DNA of 64,000 bases. Origin: Prasinococcaceae sp. CCMP 1430 (taxonomy: Eukaryota; Prasinodermophyta; Palmophyllophyceae; Prasinococcales; Prasinococcaceae). The notes beneath the pieces are model-generated. The model did not search any database. It had not been told where the DNA came from and saw only the letters and a list, made by a program, of their open reading frames with translations. Numbering within the stretch: position 1 is the stretch's first letter; the number at the start of each line of letters is the position of its first letter. A program made the translations under genes and the position numbers. This document shows, piece after piece, positions 10,479-21,601 of the stretch. Where the stretch lies: positions 57,662 to 121,661 of the forward strand of contig RQSC01001165.1 of NCBI GenBank assembly GCA_013416795.1, read 5' to 3'.

Positions 10479-11592
10479 AACTGGGACTGGCCCGAGGCGC
10501 TGCTCTTCGACTGCGACGGCGTGCTGTGCGACACTGAGCGCGATGGCCACCGCGTAATGTTCAACAAGGCGTTCGTAGAGATGGGCATCACCACCGACAC
10601 GGAGCTCTGGAGCGTCGAGGAGTACGGCGAGCTCCTGGTGCGTGCCCGCGCGCCGCGCGGCGGCCGGGGTGTCGCGCACCCTTGCCAGCGCCCGTCCACG
10701 TGAGCCCTCGTGCCTTCGCGCTCGCCGGTGCTCGCGTGCTACGGGCACATGCGCGCCTCCGGACAAAAGGCTGACACCTTGCACGTATATGCCGCGCGCG
10801 AGCGCAGCGCATTGGCGGCGGCAAGGAACGCATGACGCACTACTTCACCAACAAGGCTCCCGACACGCCCGCGTGGGCGTCCAAGACGGACGAGGAGCGA
10901 GTCGAAATGATCAAGGACCTGCACAAGCTCAAGACGGCCATGTTCCTCGAGGCTGTCGAAGCGGGTGAGCTCGCTCTGCGCCCAGGCGTGCGCCGCCTCG
11001 TCGCTGAGGCATTCGAAGCCGGGGTGAAGGTGGCAGTGTGCTCCACGTCCAACGAGAAGGCCGTGGCCGGCATCGTGCGGTTACTGGGCCCCGACTACGC
11101 CGACAACATCCCGATCTTCGCGGGTGACGTCGTGCCGCGCAAGAAGCCCGACCCCGCAGTGTACACCCTTGCCGCAGAGACGCTAGACGTGTCTCCTGCT
11201 CGCTGCGTCGTCGTCGAGGACTCAAACATCGGTGCGTGTGTGCGCGCGTGTGAGGAGTGCACACCCGTGGCTGAGCTCGCGAGCGATGGTGGACGTCTGC
11301 ATGGCGCGCGCGAACCGCGCTGTAGGCTGCTGACCCCAAACGCGTGTGTCACACGTTCACACTCGCGCTTACGCACGTGCGCAATCCCATCGACCCCCCC
11401 TCCCCTTGCGCCCGCGCAGGCCTGCGCGCAGCAAAGGCCGCCGGCATGCGCTGCGTGGTGACCGAGAGCGGCTACACTGCAGGCGAGGATTTCGCGCTGG
11501 CGGACGCCATCTTCCCCGAGATCGGAGACGAGGGCTCGGAGCAGTTCTCCCTGCAGGAGCTGTGCGTTGATTACTTCCCCGTAGACGCGTAG
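10479..11592 (+). CDS. CbbY-type HAD phosphatase (xylulose-1,5-bisphosphate phosphatase-like), 3 exons, 5' end open
   Basis: Exons 10479(or earlier)-10637, 10808-11231 and 11420-11592 join through introns 10638-10807 (phase 0) and 11232-11419 (phase 1). The joins rebuild family-conserved runs such as GELL+RIGGGKERM and EDSNIG+LRAAKAAGM. HAD motif I is FDCDGVLCDTE with the nucleophile and acid/base Asp pair, motif II is VCSTSN, motif III is the Lys in RKKPDPA and motif IV is VVVEDS. The product closely resembles the plastid CbbY protein of land plants, which dephosphorylates xylulose-1,5-bisphosphate, a misfire product that inhibits Rubisco. No ATG precedes the HAD core in this frame before about 10155, and that stretch overlaps the opposite gene's first codons, so the transit peptide and start are unresolved. 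Confidence 0.85.
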
Positions 11593-11775
11593 GACGCCGT
11601 GGCGCGCATGTGTGCGTTCGTACGCGCGATGCACCCGCGCGCACCCCAAACCTGTACACATAAGTGCCCGGCTCTCTCATCTCACGCTCCGCGCGAAACG
11701 GGCGCATTCGCAATGCTGACGTGCGCACGCTCTCGATCTGCTCGCGCGCTTGAGCACGCCCCAGCACCACGCCAG

Positions 11776-11948
11776 GAGCATATTGGCTGAATCCGCCCCT
11801 CCCTATTGACGAGGAGGGCAACTGGTACGAGGGCGCCGGTGAGGACGACGCCGAGGGACAAACGGACAGCTATGGCGACGATGGCATGACTGCCGCCGAG
11901 CGCGCTATCCTCGAAGATATGGATGGCCCGCGCCGTCCCTCGAGATGA
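11776..11948 (+). other. Possible orphan 3' exon with acidic coding potential
   Basis: After an acceptor-like CGCCAG at 11775, an open frame runs to TGA at 11948 with a composition typical of protein (AYWLNPPLPIDEEGNWY, then an acidic run and AERAILEDMDGP). TGTAAAG at 12055 would be a correctly placed polyadenylation signal on this strand. I could not join it in phase to the CbbY exons, and no clear upstream exon is visible between 11593 and 11775. It may be an alternative last exon, part of an unrecognised short gene, or chance. Confidence 0.3.
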
Positions 11949-12078
11949 CACGCGCTCACGCAGAAGGACGCGGGCGCCGTCTTTGCGCGGTGGACGCAGG
12001 CATACCCTATCTTAATGAATCAGCCCTCCGCTGGTGTGCGTGGCTGCTGTTGTGTAAAGGGTAGCGTGCCCCTCGCGT

Positions 12079-15000
12079 TCACTGTCCACCTCTACCAGCG
12101 AGTTTCTCGAGGCCCGTGCGCGCCTCGTCGCTCACGCTGCCAACCACTGCCTGAAGCTGTGCTGCATAATGCGACGACAGGTGCGCGACACATCGCGACA
12201 TCCGTGACATGGCGACGGCAGGTGTTCGATCGTTGAGCGCCGCCACGCCCATCGCAGCGAGGATCGCGCCCGCATGCGGAGCGACGGCCGCGTGTGCGCT
12301 CTCGAGCAGCTCGCATAGGAAGTCGTACACAGGCAGACTCTCCTCGACGTCATCCTCCAATGGGAGAAAGGGTACCACACCGGCCACCGCCTGAGCGGCG
12401 GGCAGCTGCTCCGGGTGGGATTTTGCAAGCGAGCACACAGCTGAGATGACGTTGTCACGCGCGCTGCCGTGCTCCTGCGGGTTGAGTAGCGGGCCTAGAC
12501 CTTCGAGCACCTGTGCGACGGCGTCCGGCGGGAACTGGACCGGCCCGAGCGCACAGAGTACGCGGACGCAAAACGCGGCGTTTCGATGGTTCTGTGGGTC
12601 GTCGCAGCGCAGCTCCGAAAGCAGCACGCCCGACAGGGCCTTCGCGTAGGGCGCGAGCAGTGCCGGCACGTACTCGCCGATCTCTGCGAGGGCGGCGACC
12701 ACCATAGTCCTGTCTTCTGCTGGCCGCGTAGCACGCGTGTAGCTCCACAGCACTTCCGCTTGTGCCGCCAAATATGGTGCGAAGGCATCACGCATCACGT
12801 AGGCCATGGCGGGCAGCACGTCAACTGCGGCATCGAGGACGCGCCCGGCATGCACGGCGTCGCCGTCTTCGTCCTCGTCCTCGTCCTCGTAATCGCTCTC
12901 GTCATGTTCGAAGCACGGATGCTTGCGCGCCGCAATGGTGCCCACCAGCACAGACACACGCTCAGCCCACTTGGCGAATGCCGCCCCTCCCATCATGCGC
13001 GTGATGCAGGCTATGGAGCTGCATGCCGTGGCCACCACGTCTCGGTCATCGTCGGTTGACGCCACCTGGTGCAAAGCATGCATGAGTGTGTTCACCACCT
13101 TGGTGGCCTCAGCGCTCAGCACGACCGCAGACTCTTGCTCGCTCAGGCGGCGCGCATCGGTCGACGCGCGCGCCTTCTCGTCTGAGGGCGCATCTGGCAC
13201 GCCGGGTGCGGGTTTCGCTAGGCGCGCACACGCGCAGAGCCCCGAGGCAGCGTCGCACGCTGCGTCGCGCACGTCTTCGTGGAAGTACTCCATGAGCCCT
13301 TCCACGGCAGCCATCGACTGTTCCAGGAAGGGAGCGAATGCCACACCGCACTGCTCGGCGAGCACACTCAGCGCCTGCACTGCCGCTTCTTTTTCCTCGA
13401 GCATGGCCGTGTGTATGCGGATCGACCCACCGCCGCCCAGATTGAAGCCTCCCTCGTCATCGGAGTCATCGAACGCCGCGGCGGCGCCCGCAATTCCCCC
13501 CGCACCGACGCCGTCGCTGTCGTCGCCCTGGATGAACATCTTCTCGAAGTCATCCTCCTCAACAGACTTGAGCACGTGCGGAACGATGCGGGGCAGCAGG
13601 GAGGCCATGTCCGCCTTGCCGAGCGTACTCACGTTGCACCAGAATCTGTGTGTGTGCTCGCGCAGCTCCGGGACGTCCGATTCGTAGTTGGCCAGTGCGA
13701 GCTCCACGAATGTGGGAATGAATGGCGTGCCCTCCTCCAGGCCGATGGAGGCAAGCACCATGCCCGCGCACTCGGTGGCGCGCCCCCGGCGCGATATCTC
13801 CTCCTCGGTAGACGCGGGCGCGCGCATGCACGCGGCCATCATTTCAAGCAGTGGCGGGGCGTGCGGCGCAAAGCTCTCGTCGGCAGTAGCCGCGGCCGAG
13901 GTGATGCACGACAGCGCCACCTCGTGCATGTGCACACGGTCCGAGCGCAGGATGGCCACCATGGTTTCAATTATGCTCGACACGTACGGCACGATCTCCT
14001 CGCCGCGATCATTGTCACTCAGCTGTTCGCAGAAGGTGCTCAGCACGAAGCACGCGCGCTCCACCACGTGGCCCTCTGTGTCGCGCAGCAGCTCGAAAAT
14101 GCGTGGGAGAAGCTGCTCGTACGTCTCGACGATTTCGGGCTGAAGATGCTCGGCGTAGGCGGCCAGCGCCACGGCAGCCGCGCCGCGGACGCGCCTGCAA
14201 TTGCGGCCGGGCGGGGGCAATGTGAGGTGTGAGGGTGTGAGTAAGAGGCCAAGCACGCTGCACCGCACGCACTGCTGCGGGTTGGCAAGCCTGCGCGCAC
14301 AAAAATCCAAAAGCGCATGCACTCGCGCACCTGTGAGCGTCGCCGAGGCCTGCGACGATCGGTGCAAGGTACTCATTGAGGCGCCTGCGCATCTCCTCAG
14401 AGCAGCCGCAAGCTGCAACGCCCAAGACGTCCATTGCAGCAGCACGCGCGTTGTGATCTGTCGATGCGTGCGCCTGCGAGGCGTACGCTAGCACGGCGGG
14501 CAGAATGTGCTTGCTCGCAATTTGTTCGGCGAAGGCATCAAGCGCGGCCATCGCGTGCTTGCGCAGGGGCACCTCGGTACTGTCTTCCTCGCCGTCGTCG
14601 TCATCGCCAGCAACCGCGCAAAGAGGGCAGATGGCGGCCACTAGCGCTGGTGCGAGCGGGGTCTTGCCTTTGGAGAGGGCGCGCGGCTTGCGACGTGCGG
14701 CACCCTCGATGAGCTCCACCGCGCGCTTGCGCGCGGGTGTCTCGGCTGCCCCATTGCACGCAGTCTCCGCAGCGAGGCGCAGCAGCCCCGGCAGGAGCGC
14801 GTTGCCCTTGCCGAGCACGTTCCCAGGCGCGGTCACGAAATCCTCGAGGAGGTCCAGCGCGCGTACCGCGGTCTCCGTGTCGCCACCAGCGACGGCAGCC
14901 TGCGCGACCGCAGCCACCGGCTCCACCAGCGGCGTTGCGGGGGACGCCTCGCCCTTGGCCCCTTTCGTGCCGTCCAGAGCGGGGGACGTGAAGAGCATGG

Positions 15001-15577
15001 CGGCCGTCGCGCGCAGCGCGGTCGCGCGCACGCGGGCGGAATCGTCGCGCATCGCCTTCACCAGAAGTCCCTGCAGCGAGGCTGTCTCAGCCGCGAAGAA
15101 GTCGCCCCCGAGGTCCTCTAGCAAGCCACCGAGAATGACGCAAGCGGCTTCGCGCACGCCCTCAGCAGGTGCCTCAGCAGCCTGTGCCAGGAAGGCTGGC
15201 AGCTCAGCCCATTCGCCTTTCGGCAGAGCCACGCATCCAACGGCCGCCGTGGCCTCTGCCACCGCTCGCCGAACGATGCCCTCAGGCTCGGCACTCACAG
15301 CCTCGAGCAGCGCCTGCTTCACGCTCGCCTTGGTGGCGGCGTCGAGCTTGGCCCAGTGCGAGCGCAGCCTGCGGCGGCAGAGCACCGCAGCAAGCTGCCG
15401 CACGGCGGGCTCAGCGTGCGTCCTAGCGAGCGCGACCAGCGCGGGGGCGGCAGCGGGCTGCTTAAGTGCGACTTTCAACCGCGCCTCAGCCGCGCGGCGC
15501 GCCTCGTTGTCCGCGACGAAGAGCGACGGCAGCAGCGCCGCGAGCTCGGCGTGCGCCGCGTCCGCCGGCGCCGCCAT
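12079..15577 (-). CDS. Importin-4-like karyopherin beta (2 exons)
   Basis: Exon 14331-15577 joins 12079-14194 through a phase-2 intron of 136 nt (14195-14330). The join gives GLGDAH+RRVRGAAAVALAAYAEHLQP, matching a conserved HEAT unit of the importin-4/importin-5 class. The start MAAPADAAHAELAALLP and the early motif VRQLAAVLCRRRLRSHW match the N-terminus of importin-4. The protein is about 1,120 aa, the family's usual size, built of HEAT repeats with an acidic loop (DESDYEDEDEDEDGD) of the kind that in karyopherins helps cargo release by RanGTP. Family role: nuclear import of histones and ribosomal proteins. Its start lies head to head with the deoxyhypusine hydroxylase gene. Confidence 0.87.
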
Positions 15578-16115
15578 CGCCTCACCCCGGTCCGCGCGCA
15601 GCGCCGGCGGCTCGCGCGCGCGCGCGCCGCGGGACGATCCACGCGAGTAGAAACGTCGACCGTCTGGCCCGTGCGGCGCGTGTGACACCGGCTCGTCCCT
15701 CCTCCCTCTCGCCTCGCCCCGGCGAGCGTGCGCGCCCGCGCCCGTGCGAGTGCGCGCAGCCGCCGCCAGCCGCCGCCACGCGTGCGCGTTATCGAGTTGT
15801 CGCGCCCGGAGACGCGAGAAGAACGGCGGTTTGGATTTGGGACCGACTTTGACGCTCGCTCTGCGTTTCATGAAAGATAATGCATCACATAACATATGCG
15901 TCGACTGCGCGGACGCTCAATTTCGCCGGGCGCAAAAGTTGCGGCAGCAGGCATCCGCGCCGGCGGCGGCTGCTGCTGCGGCGCGTGTCGGCGCGCCACA
16001 CCGCGTGCGCGCGGCGGGTGGGTGCGGCGCGGCGCGGTCGGGCGCAGGGCCGGCCGAACCTTGCGCGGCCCTCACCCGCTTCAGCACCCTCCCTCCCCCT
16101 TCCAGACGTCGCGCG
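15578..16115. promoter_or_regulatory. Divergent promoter region (importin-4-like / DOHH)
   Basis: These 538 nt separate two divergently transcribed starts and carry no supported coding sequence. The central part (about 15830-15920) is less GC-rich, including TCATGAAAGATAATGCATCA. That is the likely core of a bidirectional promoter. No TATA box is evident. Confidence 0.45.
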
Positions 16116-17328
16116 ATGTCCTCCGAGGCGATGCGCGCGGCGGTCGCCACGCTGGCGTCCGAGCTTGCCGACGACGCGCGGCCGCTCGGGGCGCGCTTCC
16201 GTACGCTCTTCGCGCTGCGCAACGTCGCCGTGGAGCACGGCTCGGCGGCGGCGCTCGCCGCCGAGATGGTGGCCTACCGCGGGAAATCACGCGCCGAAAC
16301 AGCACTGCTGCGCCACGAGTGCGCGTTCTGCCTTGGGCAGATGGGGGCGGCGAGGTACGCGCGCGCACGCGTGCGCGCTCGCGCGCGCCTTGCCGGCGCT
16401 CCGGTGCGCTTCCTGGCCCTTCCGCTCTGCCGCAAGCTCGGTCTCGCGCCTGCGACCGCTCCTGCGCGGGCGCGCGCGTGTCATGATGCTCGTGCGCGCG
16501 GTGGGCAAGCGCCAGCACGCATGCGCGCGCGCTGACGTCCCTCGCATTTGCCGACCACCGGCCGTGGCGCGCGGCACCCCGTGCTGCTGTGCACGACCCT
16601 GCAGCGAGGTGGACGCGCTGCGCGCGGTCCTCGCGGATGCAGAGGAGGATTCGATGGTGCGGCACGAGGCTGGCGAGGCGCTGGGCGCCATAGCCGACAC
16701 GCGCGCCGAAGATGCGCTCCGCACGCACGCTCACGACGACGCGCCGGAGGTGGCCGAGACGTGCGAGCTCGCGCTGCGCCGGCTCGCCGAGGTGCGCCGG
16801 CTGGTCGCCGAGGCCGCCGAGGGCGACGTCGATGCCGACACGGCCTTCAGTGGTGCGACGGCCTACAAGAGCGTCGACCCCGCGCCCGCCGCGTCGCCCG
16901 ACGCGCCCGCCGATGAGCTACTCGAGGCGCTCGTCGACGAGAGCGGCGATCTTTGGGGACGCTACGGCGCGCTTTTCGCGCTGCGCAATCGCGGCGGTGA
17001 CGATGCGGCCAGAGCCGTCGCGGCGGCACTGGGCGCTCGCTCCGCGCTGCTGCGCCACGAGGCCGCGTACTCGCTCGGCCAGCTGCAGAGCAGCGCCGCG
17101 CAGGACAGGCTCAAAGAGGTGCTTGCAGACCTTTCAGAACACCCAATGGTGCGCCACGAGGCGGCGGAGGCGCTCGGCGCCATTGCTTCGGAGGAGGCCG
17201 AGGCGGCGCTGCGCGCGTTCGTGGGGGATGAGGACCCCATCGTCGCACAGAGCTGCGAAGTGGCGCTCGACGTTCTCGATGCCGAGCGCACTGGTGAGGA
17301 TTACATAGCTGCGCTGCCCGAGGCTTGA
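16116..17328 (+). CDS. DOHH: Deoxyhypusine hydroxylase (2 exons)
   Basis: Exon 16116-16354 joins 16605-17328 through a phase-2 intron of 250 nt to give 320 aa, a typical length. The protein consists of HEAT-like repeats in two halves, each with two His-Glu iron-binding pairs: LLRHECAFCLGQM and MVRHEAGEALGAI in the first half, LLRHEAAYSLGQL and MVRHEAAEALGAI in the second. All four HE dyads of the di-iron site are present. The enzyme hydroxylates deoxyhypusine in eIF5A, completing hypusine. ATG 16116 (MSSEAMRAAVATLASEL) is a natural start. It converges on the next gene with 128 nt between stops. Confidence 0.93.
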
Positions 17329-17456
17329 AATACTCCCAACACCGTGTACAACCACAACCTGCCCGAGCGCGCGTGCATCACCTCCGCGCGCCGCGTGTGC
17401 TCTCGCGTTCGCGTGCTCGCGCTCGAACGTGCGCGAATGGTGCGGTCCGTGCAAGG

Positions 17457-18329
17457 TTACATGAGCTGCGACGCGAGCAGCCAGTGCGCGTCGTTCGTGC
17501 TGCCTAGGAGCGCCCAGGCGCAGCCTGCGCCAGCACAGGCAGCGCCAAAGGCCGCACAGGCTACGGCGGAGCGATACTTGCGCTCGGCGAAGCAGCGTGC
17601 GAGCAGGGCTCGTGCGGAGTACAGCAATCGCGCGAGTGACGCTGGCTGGCGCTTGTACAGCTCGACGGCGGCGCGCGCCACAACAAACGCGGTGGCAGCG
17701 CCGACGAGTGCACGCTCACGGCGAGCTGCGCGCTTGAGGGAAGCGTCCGCCTCGGCCTCGATGCGCGCCTCGTCACCTGCCGCTGCTACATCGCGGACGC
17801 TCGCATCGCAGCCGGGCGGCGTGCGCCCCGTTGCCGCGTGCGACGCCGCGCACCCGCTGTCGCTGCTCATGGGCTCGCTGAGCGGCTCCAAACCAGTCGC
17901 GTTCGCCACCCACTCCGCCATAGCCGCGAGTGTGCGCGCGCCGTCGAACCTGCGCTTGCGCCGTCCCTCCTCGGCTGGAAATGCCAACAGCGCCGGCGTC
18001 GCAAACACCCCGTGGCCTGCGAGCGCAGCCGCATTCGAGCGGGCGACGTCGACCGCGAAGAAGCGCGCCGTCGGAAAGAGCGCGGGCAGCTGTGTGGCTG
18101 CACGCCGCGCGTCCCGCGAGGCGCTACAGTCGAGCGCATGGTACAGTAGCACCACGGGACAGCTCGCGCCGAGCGCCTCCTGCGAGGCTCGGGTGAACTC
18201 CGCGTCGTCAACGAAGTGGAACCTGCCCCCCTCGACGCCTGCATCGTCGACCCCCCCTGCAGCGCCGACAAGCGCCAACGCGCCAATGAGCGCGAGCACG
18301 AGTACCAGCTCGATCCTGCTGCGCCGCAT
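17457..18329 (-). CDS. Thioredoxin-fold membrane protein lacking the CxxC active site
   Basis: Single exon, 290 aa. ATG 18329 gives MRRSRIELVLVLALIGALALVG, a signal peptide or signal anchor. A thioredoxin-like core follows: FHFVDDAEFTRASQ, PVVLLYHALDCSASRD at the active-site position, RFFAVDVARS, and the cis-Pro segment VFATPALLAFP. The usual CGHC is replaced by DCSASRD with one cysteine, so disulfide exchange is doubtful. Two hydrophobic segments near the C-terminus (ALVGAATAFVVARAAVELY and SAVACAAFGAACAGAGCAW) suggest membrane anchoring. It resembles plant APR-like or TMX-like endomembrane thioredoxin proteins in layout only. The stop codon lies inside ATGTAA, so a TGTAA signal overlaps the stop. 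Confidence 0.6.
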   Translation of the reverse strand: MRRSRIELVLVLALIGALALVGAAGGVDDAGVEGGRFHFVDDAEFTRASQEALGASCPVVLLYHALDCSASRDARRAATQLPALFPTARFFAVDVARSNAAALAGHGVFATPALLAFPAEEGRRKRRFDGARTLAAMAEWVANATGLEPLSEPMSSDSGCAASHAATGRTPPGCDASVRDVAAAGDEARIEAEADASLKRAARRERALVGAATAFVVARAAVELYKRQPASLARLLYSARALLARCFAERKYRSAVACAAFGAACAGAGCAWALLGSTNDAHWLLASQLM

Positions 18330-18713
18330 GGCACCGCTCGCCGCGGCCACCAGCTTCACGCTCGGGCCGCGTGGCCGCACTGGCCGGGTGGGGGTGAGAA
18401 GAAAAGCCACGAGGGTGAGAGGGGTGGGAGCCGGAGGCGCCGCGCGCGCACGCGCGCTGGCGGGCGCGCGCGCACCCGGCCCCGCCCCCTCCTACCTCCG
18501 CTGAGATTCTCCCACGTCCGCTCGCGCTCACTCCGTTTCCCCGCGCCGCTCCGCTCCGCGCCGCGCCGCGCCGCGCCGCCGCGCGGCGGATCGCGTGATC
18601 CGCCAGCCGACCACCAACCAAAACCCAAGCCCACTCACGGATTGAAAAAGGGTATCGGGAAGAAACGCTGGGACTGGCTGGCTGGGTGGGAGCACGCACA
18701 CACACACGCCCNC

Positions 18714-20014
18714 GCGCTGCCGTTCTCGCGCGAACGGGAGACGCGCGCGCTGCTCGCGGGGGACGAGGCGGCGCTCGACGCCGACGCTGCGAGGCTGCTC
18801 GCGGCGCTGCGCGCGTCGGAGGCACATCTCATCTGGTGCGTGCGCGCCGCGAGCCCGCGCGACGCCGCTGGCCTGGCATGCGCACTGGCCTGACCCGCCG
18901 ACCCACACAGGCACAAGTGCGGCACGTTCGCGGATCACCTCGAGGGAGTGTGGCGCGTGCTGTGCGCCTGGCGACAAGAACGCGACGTCTGCCGCCTCGG
19001 CCTGTTCCACAGCGCGTATGGCAATAGGTGCGAAGGACGATGGGCTGCGGCGCGGGCGCGGGCGCGTATGCGCGCGCAGGCGCGCTGACGCCGCAGCACC
19101 GCATCGCACCCCCTGATCCCACGCCCTTCAGCTTCGTGGCAATGCGCTTGTACGACCCCGCCGACGACGGCGAGAGGGCGCGACTGGCAGCGTTGATAGG
19201 CGAGCGCGCCGAGCGTCTCGTGCACGCATTTTGCACGGTGGATCGCGCGTCCTTAGAAGCCACAGTACTGGCTGAGGGGAGCGTGCGCGAGCAGGGCTAC
19301 GAGCTCGCGGACGTTCGCCATCCTGGGAGTGTCGTGAGGGTGAGCAAGGAGGATGCGTGTGCTTTTCTCATCGAGACAGTGGCAGACTATTTGGAACAGA
19401 GCACGGGCTGGCAGTCGGAGATGCAGCAGCTCGGCCCACCTGGCGCGGGTGGGGTGCTATGGCCTGGCCCAATGCGCCCCACGTTGCGGATGGCGATGGT
19501 TTCCCGCCTCGCCCGCGCTGCTGCGCGCGCGCAGGTGGGCACTGGCGAATGCATTCCATTGTTCGACAACTGCACCGCGACGCTCGAGGAGGCAGACGAA
19601 GCGAAAGCGGTGGACTTGTACTGGTCCGTGGTGGCCGAGAGGGTGGCCCAGGGAGAGGCGGCGGAGGCGGCGTTGGAAGAAGCGAGTCGGCTCAACCCTT
19701 TCGTGGGTGAGCCGCACGTCGTTCGCGCGCAGCTACTGCTCGCGCGCGGCGCGTGGGACAAGGCACGGGATGCTTGCGCACGCGGGCTCAAGCTACTGGA
19801 AGACTGGGGGGGCACGTGCTGGGACAAACGCATGCCGTGGGCGGCGTGGGTGAACTGGTGCCGCGCGATGGCGCTGCAGGCGGACGCTCGCGCTTGGCCT
19901 TGCACCCACGGAGGCGTGGAGAGCCTGGGCGCCACCGAGGCGCACATGACGTTCCGCGAGCTCAACCACGGGCGCAGCATGGCGCCGCGCACGGAGCGTG
20001 AAATGGTATCCTGA
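18714..20014 (+). CDS. DUF6817-like protein (3 exons, 5' end unresolved)
   Basis: Exons ending at 18835, 18911-19027 and 19132-20014 join through introns of 75 and 104 nt, all phase 2. The joined product reads EAHLIW+HKCGTFADHLEGVWRVL ... GLFHSAYGN+SFVAMRLYD ... LIGERAERLVHAFCTVDR. The spaced HL, GLFHS.YG and ER..LIG motifs resemble the HD-like DUF6817 domain found in plants, fungi and bacteria; this identification is from memory of the motif pattern. The C-terminal third (ALEEASRLNPFVGEPHVVRAQL, WDKARDACARGLKLL) looks like TPR-type helices. No ATG lies upstream in frame, and an ambiguous base (N) at 18712 sits next to the presumed N-terminus, so a sequencing error or an unseen exon hides the start. 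TGTAAAG at 20039 follows the stop. Confidence 0.62.
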
Positions 20015-20214
20015 GTATCTATGCCCCCCCGCGCGTCCTGTAAAGTGGGTTTTGGGCTGCGTTCGCGGCATCCGGACGCGGCGGCCGGCAGGCAGCCTCG
20101 GCGGCGGCGGCCGCTGCGTGGCGCGCGCAGCGAGGGAGGGAGGGGAGCGGGCGGGGCGTGGCCGGGCGGCGTGACGCTCAGCGAGGGGCGGGCGGGCGCA
20201 TTGGTGTGACGGCG

Positions 20215-21526
20215 CTGCGAGGCAGGCCGGAGAGCGCGGCCGAGGCGCGCGCAGGCGCCGCCGCGGGTTACTATGGCGCTGCCGAGGCGGCCGCGTATGA
20301 CGCGCGCGCGCGAGCTTCGGGCGCGCAGGCCGAGCTCGCAGATGCGGCGCTTGGACTCGCAGGCGCTGGGGGAGGCGGCAGCAGCCTTGCGCCCGGCGCT
20401 GCGCTTTCGCCCGTCGGTCTGTTGCTGGACCTCGGCTGCGGCTCCGGCCTGAGCGGTGCCCGCGTGCCAGCACCTTGGTACTGGATCGGCGTTGACGTGA
20501 GCAGCGATCTCCTGTGCTTGGCGGCGGAGCGCGCAGCACACACTCGAAGTGGTTCCCTCACGAGCGCGGGCGCAGGCGCAGATGCAGCCGCCTGCCAAGG
20601 GGACGGCGACGGGGCCCGCACAGACACGCCGCTGCCACGCTGTGCGGGGCTCGTGCGATGCGACCTCGGCCAGGGTCTGCCATTCCGCGCAGGAGCGTTC
20701 GACGCGGCGATCTCCGTATCGGTCGTGCAGGTGAGCACGCGCTTGCGTGCCCGCACTTTCCCGCTCTCTCGCGCACATCTGCGCCCCGCTGACGACGCTC
20801 GTTTCTCAGTGGCTAAGCGAGCGTCCTATCGGAGAAGCGCGCAGGTTCTTCTCGCACACGCGCGAGGTCCTCGTCAGCCCACGCGGTCGATGGGCATGCA
20901 GCATGCAGTACTACCCTGCATGCGCGGCGGATGCACACGCCCTCGCGCGCGCCGCGCGAGCCTCGGGCCTGCCCCTCAGACCTGTGGTGCTGTACCCGCA
21001 CGTTTGCAAGGAGCGGCGCACGGCGCGGAAGTTCTTCCTGTGCAGTGAGGCTGAGGCTGCCGAGGAGCGCTCATCGGCGCCCGGCGGTGCGCGGCGTCGG
21101 AGCGGCGCGTGCCCGCTCTCCTACCCGTATGGCTGCGACTGCGCGGCGCGCTGGATGGTGCGCACCGCCCGCGTTCGCGACGCCAGCACAGCCACGCAGG
21201 GGACCACAGGCCTTCCCGCCTTGCCCGCGCCACGGGAGGCTGCCGCGGCCACCGCGGTGGCAGCGGCTGGGAAACTCTCGCAGCTGCACTCCATGCACCG
21301 CAAGCAGATGCGCTCCATCGCTCGCCTCGCTCTTCGTCTCGCGCGCGAGGCAATCGCCCGGAGCGACGGCACGCAGCTGCCGCTGCTCGTGCGGTTCGCG
21401 CTCGCGGGCGCTGTCGTGCGCTGGCTCGGGCTCTTCGGTTGCCTGGCGGGTGCCGACGCCGGGACCGCCGTGCGCGCCATCATCGCGCTCGAGCGCCACC
21501 GAGCGCGTGCGTCGCGGCCCGGGTAG
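20215..21526 (+). CDS. BUD23/WBSCR22-type 18S rRNA m7G methyltransferase (2 exons)
   Basis: The first exon, ending at 20730, joins 20810-21526 through a phase-0 intron of 79 nt. The SAM-binding motif I is LLLDLGCGSGLSG, followed by YWIGVDVSSDLL, RCDLGQGLPFRAGAFDAAIS and the BUD23-typical SVVQ+WL at the exon junction. Later signatures VLYPHVCKERRTARKFFLC and CPLSYPYG correspond to the family's KKFFLCL region. BUD23 makes the N7-methylguanosine in the 18S rRNA P-site region and helps small-subunit export. Odd points: the usual Lys/Arg-rich C-terminus is replaced by about 80 residues of Ala/Arg-rich helix, and no ATG is found before YYGAAEAAAYD in this frame, so the start is unresolved. TGTAAAG at 21549 follows the stop. 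Confidence 0.82.
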
Positions 21527-21601
21527 GCGTACTGTCTCTTCGCATGTTGTAAAGTATGTCAAGTGTAGGACCATTACTCAAGAAAGGTATTAGGTGTCTC
21601 G

